A stretch of DNA of 10,909 bases, taken from NCBI GenBank assembly GCA_023487865.1, contig JAMDBG010000064.1, positions 1,069 to 11,977 on the forward strand, given 5' to 3'. The DNA is from Deltaproteobacteria bacterium. GTDB lineage: Bacteria; Desulfobacterota; Syntrophia; Syntrophales; UBA5619. Positions 1 through 5,502 of this stretch are shown piece after piece; position 1 is the first letter of the stretch; each line of letters begins with the position of its first letter. Both the position numbers and the translations under genes were made by a program. The notes under the pieces were generated by a model, which worked only from the letters and a program-made list of their open reading frames with translations, was not told the origin of the DNA and did no database searches.

Positions 1-24
1 TGAAATAGTAGTTGCTCTTCAGTC
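1..24. repeat. 24-bp inverted copy of an internal pyrE segment (probable fold-back artefact)
   Basis: Bases 1-24 are the exact reverse complement of 564-587, which lie in pyrE and encode residues around SGLKSNYYFN. The match breaks at base 25, exactly where fumarase homology (GRDAAHKR) begins on the + strand. A 24-base perfect match at the very edge of the window that replaces expected coding sequence is best explained by a chimeric or fold-back contig end. A real rearrangement is less likely. Confidence 0.75.
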
Positions 25-486
25 GGACGCGATGCGGCCCACAAGCGGATGATCGAAACCCTGGAGGCAGGAAAGCCGCTTCCCGTTGATCTGAGAGGTC
101 AGGTGATCTATTTCATGGGACCGACTCCGGCGCGGCCGGGAAAGGCGATCGGGTCCGCCGGACCGACGTCCAGCTACCGGATGGATGCCTATTCACCCCG
201 GCTCATGGCTGAGGGATTGAAGGGGATGATCGGCAAGGGGATGCGCTCCCAGGAGGTGAAGGAAGCCATGAAGAAACACAAGACCGTTTATCTCGGCGCC
301 ATCGGCGGGGCGGGCGCCCTCATTTCCCGTTGCATCGGGAAGGTCGAGGTTGTTGCCTATGATGATCTGGGGCCGGAGGCCCTGCGGCGAATCGAGGTGC
401 GGGATTTCCCGGCAACGGTTGTCAATGATATTTACGGCGGTGATCTTTATCAGGAGGGGAGGAGGCAATATGGACAACCGGGATAG
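25..486 (+). CDS. Fe-S fumarate hydratase, beta (C-terminal) subunit, 5' truncated
   Basis: This is the C-terminal part (about 153 residues) of the beta subunit or C-terminal domain of the iron-sulfur fumarate hydratase / tartrate dehydratase family, which interconverts fumarate and malate in the cytoplasm. Visible family motifs are GRDAAHKR at the truncated start, GQVIYFMGPTPARPGKAIG, GPTSSYRMD, KKHKTVYLGAIGGAGAL, then VEVVAYDDLGPEA and VNDIYGGDLY. An in-frame ATG exists at 49, but homology continues upstream to base 25, so 49 is not the true start. The missing N-terminus would lie left of the window, and bases 1-24 are foreign to the gene. The 3' end overlaps pyrE by 17 bases. Family assignment is firm. 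Fumarase versus tartrate dehydratase cannot be settled from this subunit fragment alone, but fumarase is the commoner role. Confidence 0.88.
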   Translation, partial: GRDAAHKRMIETLEAGKPLPVDLRGQVIYFMGPTPARPGKAIGSAGPTSSYRMDAYSPRLMAEGLKGMIGKGMRSQEVKEAMKKHKTVYLGAIGGAGALISRCIGKVEVVAYDDLGPEALRRIEVRDFPATVVNDIYGGDLYQEGRRQYGQPG

Positions 487-1045
487 GAAAGAGAGATTGA
501 TCGAGATCATTCTCGAGCGGTCTTTTAAATACAGCGATAATCCGCCTTTTACACTCGTCTCCGGACTGAAGAGCAACTACTATTTCAACTGCAAGCCGAC
601 GACGCTCGATCCGGAGGGGATGAACCTCATCGGGTCGCTCGTCTTTGAGATGCTGGCCGATTCCGGGGTAACGGCTGCCGGCGGCCTGACCCTCGGGGCG
701 GATCCGATCGCCAATGCCCTGTCGGTCATCTCCTTCCAGCAGGGAAGACCCATCAAGTCTTTCATCGTCAGAAAGGATGTCAAGGATCACGGGATAAAGA
801 ACGCCGTCGAAGGGAACGTCAAACCGGGGGAAAAGGTCGCAATCATCGACGACGTGATCACCACCGGCGGCTCCACCATCACCGCCATCGAGCGGGCCCG
901 TGAGGCGGGCCTGGTGATCGACCGGGTCATCGTTCTGATCGACCGTGAGGAGGGGGGAAGGGCGAATATCCTGGTCCATGTCCCGAGGGTGGATGCGGTC
1001 CTCACCCGTACGGAAATCATGTCCCGGTACCGGGGAGGTGCGTAG
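470..1045 (+). CDS. pyrE: Orotate phosphoribosyltransferase
   Basis: A 191-residue cytoplasmic enzyme that transfers phosphoribose from PRPP to orotate to give OMP in de novo pyrimidine synthesis. The PRPP-binding loop is VAIIDDVITTGGS (residues 123-135), with Asp where many homologues have Glu in the first acidic position. The flexible catalytic loop is RKDVKDHG (about 101-108), carrying the conserved Lys and His. LKSNYYFNCK (33-42) matches the orotate-site region and LTLGADPIA the substrate loop. The ATG at 470 is chosen because GGAGG at 461-465 sits four bases upstream and the length is normal for the family. The open frame back to 350 lies inside the fumarase gene. The 17-base overlap with the fumarase gene implies co-transcription and translational coupling. 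Part of it (564-587) is duplicated in inverted form at the window edge. Confidence 0.96.
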   Translation: MDNRDRKERLIEIILERSFKYSDNPPFTLVSGLKSNYYFNCKPTTLDPEGMNLIGSLVFEMLADSGVTAAGGLTLGADPIANALSVISFQQGRPIKSFIVRKDVKDHGIKNAVEGNVKPGEKVAIIDDVITTGGSTITAIERAREAGLVIDRVIVLIDREEGGRANILVHVPRVDAVLTRTEIMSRYRGGA

Positions 1046-1161
1046 CCTTCTTTAGGAATCTCCGCGGGTGGAAGATCATCCACGGGATCGGGTTCTTCGT
1101 TCACTTCCATTACACGACAAGCAACGCCGAGGGCTGGATCGGAGACTGACTTCTTCAACCG
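1046..1161. other. Convergent gap between pyrE and nfi
   Basis: This 116-bp gap separates the tail-to-tail genes pyrE and nfi. A + frame stays open to 1149 and ends in SNAEGWIGD, but it has no ATG, GTG or TTG start and no ribosome site. A short GTGGA/TCCAC hairpin near 1068-1083 has no T tract. I see no supported gene or terminator here. Confidence 0.4.
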
Positions 1162-1857
1162 CTATCGGCCAGGTGCTCTCTGATCCATCCGGAGACGATT
1201 GACGGCCAGGTGGGCCCGGCGGATCGGTTCGGGAATCCGGTAGCCCCGGCAGCAGGAAAGGACCAGCGCCAATGCCCGCTGGAGGCCGATCCGGTGACCC
1301 TGCGAGACAAAAAGGGGTTTAATCCGCTCCCGCGTACGGAGGACGGCGCCCACCTGCCGGTTTTGATAGACCATCTCCGTCCGCTCTCCCCGGTTTTCCC
1401 CCACCGGGGCATGTGAACCGACGAGGCGTGTCTTGGCGCAGCCGATTGCCGGCAGACCGAGGAGCAGTCCCAGATGAGCGGCAAGGCCGATTCCCCGGGG
1501 ATGGGCGATCCCCTGGCCGTCGAAGAGGATGACGTCAGGCGTCTGGATCAGCCTGCTGAAGGCTGCCAGCAGGGGCGGTCCCTCCCGGAAGGTGAGAAGC
1601 CCCGGGATGTAAGGGAAAGAGACGCGGGCAGAAAAGGTCGCCTCCTCTATCACGGTCAGATCGGAATGGCGCATCAGGACGACCGCCGCAAAGAAGAGAT
1701 CGCTTCCCCGGTCATAGGAGATGTCGGCCCCGGCGACAGTCCGGACGGGATCGGGGAGACCGTCATCCCGGAGGATCAGCATTCCCCTGAGCTCCTCCTG
1801 GATGGCGGCGGCCTCCCGGTATGTCACATCCCAGCGGTGGAGCACAGGTGTCTTCAT
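1162..1857 (-). CDS. nfi: Endonuclease V (deoxyinosine 3' endonuclease)
   Basis: A 231-residue DNA repair nuclease that recognises deoxyinosine from adenine deamination and nicks the strand one phosphodiester bond 3' of the lesion. Diagnostic motifs are VAGADISY (metal ligand Asp45), the wedge motif PYIPGLLTFRE (Tyr83 for strand separation; Glu92), LFDGQGIAHPRGIGLAAHLG (Asp113) and GCAKTRLVG (139-147). A late His216 in IRRAH fits the conserved His of the active site. All expected metal ligands are present and the length is typical. Its ATG shares one base with the ribF stop (TAATG), and there is no independent Shine-Dalgarno, so translation is probably coupled to ribF. It lies convergent to pyrE. 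Confidence 0.95.
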   Translation of the reverse strand: MKTPVLHRWDVTYREAAAIQEELRGMLILRDDGLPDPVRTVAGADISYDRGSDLFFAAVVLMRHSDLTVIEEATFSARVSFPYIPGLLTFREGPPLLAAFSRLIQTPDVILFDGQGIAHPRGIGLAAHLGLLLGLPAIGCAKTRLVGSHAPVGENRGERTEMVYQNRQVGAVLRTRERIKPLFVSQGHRIGLQRALALVLSCCRGYRIPEPIRRAHLAVNRLRMDQRAPGR

Positions 1858-2804
1858 TACCGCACATCCCGGGAATCCTCCGCCTGGAGGATCTCGCGAG
1901 CCAAGGCGATGTCCCGGCCGATCTGGGCGATCAGCTCCCCGGAGTCTGCAAAACGGATCTCTCCCCGGAGCCGTTCGATAAACAGGACATCAAGGCTTTT
2001 TCCATAGATATTCTCATTAAAGTCGAAAATATGGACCTCTATGGAGAGCTGTTGATCGGCAAATGTCGGGTTGAAGCCGATGCTGAGCACTCCCTGACGG
2101 CGGTACCCTTCGAGGATGGCGTGGACGGCGTAGACGCCGCTGGGGGGGATCAGCTCCTTTTCGGGCCGTATATTCGCCGTCGGGAAGCCGAGACTGACCC
2201 CCCGGTGGTGTCCGGGAACCACCTCGCCTGTGAGGTTGTAAGGTCTGCCCAAAAGCGAGGCGGCACAGCGGACCTCCCCCGCGAGGATCGCCTTCCTGAT
2301 CCTTGTGCTGCTGATGGTTGTATCGCCGATCTTGAAGGCGCTGAGCACCTCGACTTCAAATCCCAGACGATTTCCGGAGGCGGTCAGGAAGGTTGCATTT
2401 CCCTCTTTTCCCCGGCCGAAGGTGTAGTCGTGGCCGATGATGATTTTCCGAATCCGCAGCCTTTCCCAAAGGACGTCGTGGATGAATTCTTCCGCTGTCG
2501 TCCGGGCGTAGTCGAGGGAAAAAGGGATCAGGATGAGGGCGTCGATCCCGAGGTTGGAAATGTGCCGGATCTTCTCTTCCGGGGAAGTGATGAGGTAGAA
2601 GGGGCGCCGCTCCGGGTGAAGGACCATCTTGGGATGGGGCTCGAAGCTGATCACCGCGGCGGGCCGCTGCTCCCGGTGTGCCTCCGAGGTCAGACGGCGG
2701 AAGATATGCTGGTGGCCGAGGTGGACCCCGTCAAAGTTGCCGATGGTCACGACGGCGCCCCGCAGGCCGGCGGGGATATTTTCGCTGCCCCTGATTACGT
2801 CCAT
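1857..2804 (-). CDS. ribF: Bifunctional riboflavin kinase / FAD synthetase
   Basis: A 315-residue cytoplasmic enzyme that phosphorylates riboflavin to FMN and adenylates FMN to FAD. The N-terminal nucleotidyltransferase (FAD synthetase) domain shows TIGNFDGVHLGH (20-31), FEPHP (54-58), GHDYTFGRG (124-132) and ISSTRIRKAI (164-173). The C-terminal riboflavin kinase domain begins near 186 with LGFPTAN (205-211), then PSGVYAV, IGFNPTF and the EVHIFDF segment with the conserved acidic residue. The start at 2804 has an AGGGAGG element upstream and gives normal family length. A longer frame to 2864 runs through the predicted promoter, so I reject it. First gene of the ribF-nfi operon and divergent from tRNA-Leu. 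Confidence 0.96.
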   Translation of the reverse strand: MDVIRGSENIPAGLRGAVVTIGNFDGVHLGHQHIFRRLTSEAHREQRPAAVISFEPHPKMVLHPERRPFYLITSPEEKIRHISNLGIDALILIPFSLDYARTTAEEFIHDVLWERLRIRKIIIGHDYTFGRGKEGNATFLTASGNRLGFEVEVLSAFKIGDTTISSTRIRKAILAGEVRCAASLLGRPYNLTGEVVPGHHRGVSLGFPTANIRPEKELIPPSGVYAVHAILEGYRRQGVLSIGFNPTFADQQLSIEVHIFDFNENIYGKSLDVLFIERLRGEIRFADSGELIAQIGRDIALAREILQAEDSRDVR

Positions 2805-2836
2805 GACTCGTTTTCCGCCTCCCTGATTGCAGCGCC

Positions 2837-2864
2837 AACATAGCATCAATCCCGGTAATTTCAA
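2837..2864 (-). promoter_or_regulatory. Sigma-70 type promoter of ribF-nfi
   Basis: On the minus strand TTGAAA (2859-2864) and TATGTT (2837-2842) are separated by 16 bases, predicting a start near 2830 and a leader of about 26 bases before the ribF ATG. The boxes overlap the upstream extension of the ribF reading frame, which supports the shorter start. Confidence 0.6.
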
Positions 2865-2900
2865 GCAAGAATCTCATTCCCGCCGCCGCGTCGATTTTGC

Positions 2901-2930
2901 TTGACAATGGCCGGACCCTCAGTGTAGATA
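2901..2930 (+). promoter_or_regulatory. Sigma-70 type promoter of tRNA-Leu
   Basis: A consensus TTGACA (2901-2906) is followed after 18 bases by TAGATA (2925-2930), predicting a start near 2937, about 23 bases before the mature tRNA. It is back to back with the ribF promoter, the two -35 boxes being about 36 bp apart. Confidence 0.65.
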
Positions 2931-2959
2931 AATCCGGAATTGCAGATATTGAGAGTATT

Positions 2960-3046
2960 GCCGAAGTGGCGGAATTGGTAGACGCGCTAGGTTCAGGGTC
3001 TAGTGGGTGTACGCCTGTCCGGGTTCAAATCCCGGCTTCGGCACCA
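2960..3046 (+). tRNA. tRNA-Leu (anticodon CAG)
   Basis: An 87-base class II tRNA. The acceptor stem GCCGAAG pairs with CTTCGGC (3036-3042), followed by discriminator A3043 and an encoded CCA (3044-3046). The D-arm contains GGCGGAATTGGTAGACGC. The anticodon stem CTAGG/TCTAG encloses loop TTCAGGG with CAG at 2994-2996, reading the CUG codon. A long variable arm (about 3002-3016) is typical of leucine tRNAs, and the T-loop is GGGTTCAAATCCC. It is a monocistronic unit with its own promoter and terminator. Confidence 0.97.
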
Positions 3047-3057
3047 TAAGAAAACGG

Positions 3058-3101
3058 GGGGAGCAGGCATTGACGGCAATCGCTTGACTCCCTTCTTTTT
3101 T
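3058..3101 (+). terminator. Intrinsic terminator of tRNA-Leu
   Basis: Twelve bases after the CCA end a long hairpin forms: GGGAG/CTCCC, then CAGGC/GCTTG with one bulged A, then ATTG/CAAT closing the tetraloop ACGG (3073-3076). It is followed by TTCTTTTTT at 3093-3101. This is a textbook Rho-independent structure. The inverted repeat described next begins in its T tract. Confidence 0.85.
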
Positions 3102-3121
3102 ATCCGGTTTCGGACGCGTCC
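3100..3121 (+). repeat. Left arm of 22-bp exact inverted repeat
   Basis: Bases 3100-3121 are the perfect reverse complement of 3756-3777. The arm contains the palindrome GGACGCGTCC. It starts immediately after the tRNA-Leu terminator T run. The two arms enclose 634 bp that include the LytR_C reading frame. Confidence 0.85.
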
Positions 3122-3397
3122 CAGGGCAAGAACCTGACGCCAGCTGGAATCCTTAGCGGAAGATCAGTGCCCGTAACGATCCAGCGTCACAGCAATGGAC
3201 GCTCGACCTGACTGCGTTGACAGGGATTTGCTGTTTTGACATGAAGCCGCGGGGATGTGTTGGAGTGCGTGAGGCTGTAAAAGCCTGTCTGTCTAAAGGG
3301 AGGAGGAAAAGGATTCTTGAAAACGGCGTGATGACGCAAGGGCTCCCAGCCGTCCTGCGGCCCATCGCCTATGGCCTGACCGGTTCGGCTTTTCTCC
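3122..3397. other. Gene-poor segment inside the inverted repeat
   Basis: Short frames exist on both strands (for example 3217-3417 + and 3187-3432 -), but none has a recognisable domain together with a ribosome site. I regard it as non-coding 3' flank of the LytR_C gene or decayed sequence. No clear terminator for the minus-strand gene is visible; only a weak GCGT/ACGC hairpin occurs near 3325-3340. Confidence 0.45.
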
Positions 3398-3676
3398 TTA
3401 CGGCTTCCGTCCCGTAACGATAATGAGATCAAAAATCGACTGCCAGGTGAGCGGCATCGTGATCGTGCTGCCGCCCAGTTTTTTCACAATCTCTTCGGCC
3501 GTCGCGGCGTGATCGGCCGCATGGTAAACCGTATTCAAGGCGAAATCGGACCTCTCGGCGCGGTCGATCCGTTTCACCCGGTAGCCCAGCGTGGCGAGCC
3601 GTTTCGCCATCCCGCGGGCCGAAGCGATATTCCCGTCGCCTGCTAGAACCTTGATTTTGACGGCTTTGGTCTTCAC
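3398..3676 (-). CDS. LytR_C-type domain protein; probably the 3' part of a frameshifted gene
   Basis: The 92-residue frame starts at a GTG that overlaps the stop of the upstream lipoprotein (GTGA). Residues 6-92 look like a LytR_C (LytR/CpsA/Psr C-terminal) domain: VKIKVLAGDGNIASARGMAKRL, then LGYRVKRIDRA, a middle strand NTVYH, AEEIVKKLGG and a final strand FDLIIVTGRK. Such domains occur at the C-terminus of envelope proteins; their biochemical role is poorly defined. There is no Shine-Dalgarno before the GTG. The same frame stays open upstream and encodes a Lys/Ala/Pro-rich linker (EKETSASAIRGPKKESRKK, then PAAAQAAVKTK), which suggests the true N-terminus is the lipoprotein at 3673-4149. 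Translation by GTGA coupling as a separate small protein is the alternative. Confidence 0.6.
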   Translation of the reverse strand: MKTKAVKIKVLAGDGNIASARGMAKRLATLGYRVKRIDRAERSDFALNTVYHAADHAATAEEIVKKLGGSTITMPLTWQSIFDLIIVTGRKP

Positions 3677-4149
3677 TGCCGCCTGCGCCGCTGCCGGTTT
3701 CTTTCGCGACTCTTTCTTCGGACCCCTGATCGCGCTGGCCGAAGTCTCCTTCTCCGGACGCGTCCGAAACCGGATAAGACCGGCTCGGGCTCCTTCACGG
3801 TCACGGTTTTTTCTTTTTCTTCCTCGAGCAGCTTTACCTGAATGGTGAGGTCCTCGATGATCTTGTTTGATTCGGCAATCTGTTTGTCGGCGTGGGCTAT
3901 CTTGGTCTGCTGATCGGACATGCCCCTGTGCATCAGGATAATCTGCGCCTGCTGGTCGGCAAGCTGCTTCAGATGGGCGGCTTTCTCCTGCTCCAGCGCT
4001 TTTTTCTGATTCCAGAGGTCGTCTTTGGACGTTTCAAATTTCTGGATGTCTTCTGGAGAACTGTTGTCGACGAAGCGGAAGAGCGAACAGCCCGACGTCG
4101 TCAGGAGAATAAATAACAGGGCGATGTACATCATCTTACGATATGACAT
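3673..4149 (-). CDS. Coiled-coil outer-envelope lipoprotein; 3' end probably frameshifted
   Basis: This 158-residue frame begins MSYRKMMYIALLFILLTTSGC. It has a short basic head, a hydrophobic stretch and a lipobox with Cys21, so it is a predicted type II signal peptide and lipoprotein. Residues about 35-115 are rich in Gln, Lys, Glu and Ala (EDIQKFETSKDDLWNQKKAL and onward) and should form a long coiled coil, as in periplasmic cell-wall-associated lipoproteins. After KEPEP (about residue 124) the sequence turns abruptly into an arginine-rich tail (16 Arg of 35), a sign of GC-rich DNA read out of frame. The -1 frame encodes a sensible linker into the LytR_C domain. The frame change falls at or next to the right arm of the 22-bp inverted repeat. 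The ATG at 4149 is preceded by GGAGGG. No specific family name can be given. Confidence 0.7.
   Translation of the reverse strand: MSYRKMMYIALLFILLTTSGCSLFRFVDNSSPEDIQKFETSKDDLWNQKKALEQEKAAHLKQLADQQAQIILMHRGMSDQQTKIAHADKQIAESNKIIEDLTIQVKLLEEEKEKTVTVKEPEPVLSGFGRVRRRRLRPARSGVRRKSRERNRQRRRRQ
3756..3777 (-). repeat. Right arm of 22-bp exact inverted repeat, inside the lipoprotein gene
   Basis: This is the exact reverse complement of 3100-3121. It lies in the lipoprotein reading frame where the sensible reading frame switches, so it may be the insertion or recombination scar that broke the gene. Together with its next base it forms the 12-bp palindrome CGGACGCGTCCG. Confidence 0.85.
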
Positions 4150-4204
4150 GATACCCTCCGAATCGGATCAGTTGAGTGCATAAGGCATTGCTTTTTACGA
4201 AAGG

Positions 4205-4233
4205 AGTATATGAAGTACATTCCCGTGTGTCAA
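4205..4233 (-). promoter_or_regulatory. Strong sigma-70 promoter of the lipoprotein gene
   Basis: On the minus strand TTGACA (4228-4233) and TATACT (4205-4210) are spaced by exactly 17 bases, predicting initiation near 4198 and a leader of about 49 bases. It lies between the GGDEF gene end and the lipoprotein start, so the lipoprotein can be transcribed independently of the GGDEF gene. Confidence 0.75.
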
Positions 4234-4415
4234 TTGATTTTTGGCCACACCGGGCTGCGTACGGCACCGGTGATGAGGGAAGGCGTATTCCGATATCCCG
4301 GCCTCTGTTGATATGACTATTCCATTTGTCTCGGAATCACTATGGCACGTATCGGCGCCGGGCGATGGAAAGCGGGATTGTATTGCACTCGGCGAACCTG
4401 AGGACAGGAGCAGCG

Positions 4416-4434
4416 GTTGTCATTGCAGGACAAC
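4416..4434 (-). other. Small hairpin just downstream of the GGDEF gene
   Basis: A perfect six-base stem GTTGTC/GACAAC with a seven-base loop lies 7 bases after the GGDEF stop codon. It lacks a T tract, so it is at best a weak or Rho-assisted 3' end signal. The rest of 4234-4415 shows nothing recognisable. Confidence 0.25.
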
Positions 4435-4440
4435 GGGGAT

Positions 4441-5349
4441 TCAGGCCGCCTGTTCCACCCGGTTGCGGCCGTTGGCCTTTGTTGCCAGAAGGGTCTGTTC
4501 GGCGGCGGAGATGAATTGTTTGCTGTCGACCTTGCCATCCCAGACGGCGAGGCTTTGACTCACCGTAACGGGGAGGGAATGGTCGGGAAGCAGGATCTCT
4601 TTCTTGCCGATGATGTTTTGGATCCGTTGACAAATCTTGATACCGGTCCTGCTATTGGCCCCAAGCAAAATGGCCAGGAATTCATCCCCCCCGTAACGAC
4701 CGAAATTATCGGTCCGACGCAGAGAGGCGCTGATCCTGCGGACACTCTCCTGCAAGACCTTGTCTCCGGCACTGCGCCCGTGACGTTCGTTCATTTCCTT
4801 GAGATCGTCAATATCGATCAGTGCAATGGTCAAGGTCTTTTCCTCCCGCCGTGAACGGTACATAGCCAGATCGAGATCTGCCAAAATGGCGCTGCGACTC
4901 AAGGCGCCGGTCAGCGGGTCCAGTCGCGACATGATCTGGAGCTTCTTATTGGCCGCGCGCAGGGCCATTTGCAATTCGATGTTTCTCCGGGCGGTACGCA
5001 GGCGTGCCCGCAACTCCTCCTGGTTAAACGGTTTTACGATATAGTCGTCCGCCCCGGTGTCGATGCCGGTGACCATATCTTCCGTATCGCCCCGGCCGGT
5101 GAGCATAATGACGTAGGTGTATCGATCCTTCCCCTTTTCCATCTCGCGGATGCGACGACACACCTCCAGGCCATCCATTCCCGGCATCATCCAATCCAGG
5201 ATGACTATCTGCGGCGCATCCTCCTCCTGGAGTCTCTTCCAGGCCTCGGTGCCGTCAAAGACGGGAACGGTATTGAATCCCCACCTGAACACCATGTTCT
5301 TCAGGAGGAGATTGCCGGTGGGTTCATCTTCCGCAATTAAGACTTTCAT
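4441..5349 (-). CDS. Rec-GGDEF response regulator (predicted diguanylate cyclase)
   Basis: A 302-residue cytoplasmic two-domain signalling protein predicted to make cyclic di-GMP when phosphorylated. The receiver domain (1-120) has the acidic pocket E7 D8, phospho-acceptor Asp52 in VILDWMMPGMDG, Thr84 and Lys106 in YIVKPF. A helical linker (about 110-140) leads to the GGDEF domain (about 141-300), with DPLTGALSR (144-152), the metal/nucleotide region IDIDDLKEMN (178-187) and an intact GGDEF signature at 220-224. An RxxD inhibitory site (R211, D214) lies five residues before it, so product feedback inhibition is likely. One oddity is Arg192 where most active cyclases have His in the FGHxxGD segment. 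The ATG at 5349 is preferred to a TTG at 5382 because it begins exactly at the receiver fold. No cognate kinase is in the window. Confidence 0.93.
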   Translation of the reverse strand: MKVLIAEDEPTGNLLLKNMVFRWGFNTVPVFDGTEAWKRLQEEDAPQIVILDWMMPGMDGLEVCRRIREMEKGKDRYTYVIMLTGRGDTEDMVTGIDTGADDYIVKPFNQEELRARLRTARRNIELQMALRAANKKLQIMSRLDPLTGALSRSAILADLDLAMYRSRREEKTLTIALIDIDDLKEMNERHGRSAGDKVLQESVRRISASLRRTDNFGRYGGDEFLAILLGANSRTGIKICQRIQNIIGKKEILLPDHSLPVTVSQSLAVWDGKVDSKQFISAAEQTLLATKANGRNRVEQAA

Positions 5350-5467
5350 CGTCGTACTTCTATCTGGGACTCCTTTATCCAATTACCCCCGGATCAGGCC
5401 GGTCGCATCGTTTGCGAACGTTGCGGCCGCCCCTTACCATTTTTTGCAATGAATTACAATATTTCCC

Positions 5468-5502
5468 AGACAAGGCCGCACGATCGGATTGTTGGCCTGT
5501 CT
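5468..5502 (-). terminator. Possible terminator after the C69 peptidase gene
   Basis: AGACAGGCC and GGCCTTGTCT pair with one bulge around a roughly 16-base loop, beginning at the stop codon. No T tract follows on the minus strand, so termination strength is doubtful and read-through into the GGDEF gene is possible. Confidence 0.3.

Noticed and set aside
1039..1149. Open + frame after pyrE encoding an aromatic-rich peptide ending SNAEGWIGD
   Set aside because: There is no ATG, GTG or TTG start in frame and no ribosome site, and it overlaps the pyrE end. Not supportable as a gene.
2960..3121. Prophage or genomic island attachment site at the 3' end of tRNA-Leu
   Set aside because: No direct repeat of the tRNA 3' end and no integrase are visible. 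The nearby repeat is inverted, not direct.
3217..3417. 66-codon + frame inside the inverted-repeat segment
   Set aside because: No recognisable domain, no good ribosome site, and it overlaps the end of the LytR_C gene on the opposite strand.
3804..3820. A-rich run in the lipoprotein gene as a programmed -1 frameshift site
   Set aside because: The run is not in the correct phase for a standard heptamer, since codons read GAA AAA ACC. Good codon use in the zero frame also continues for about ten codons past it.
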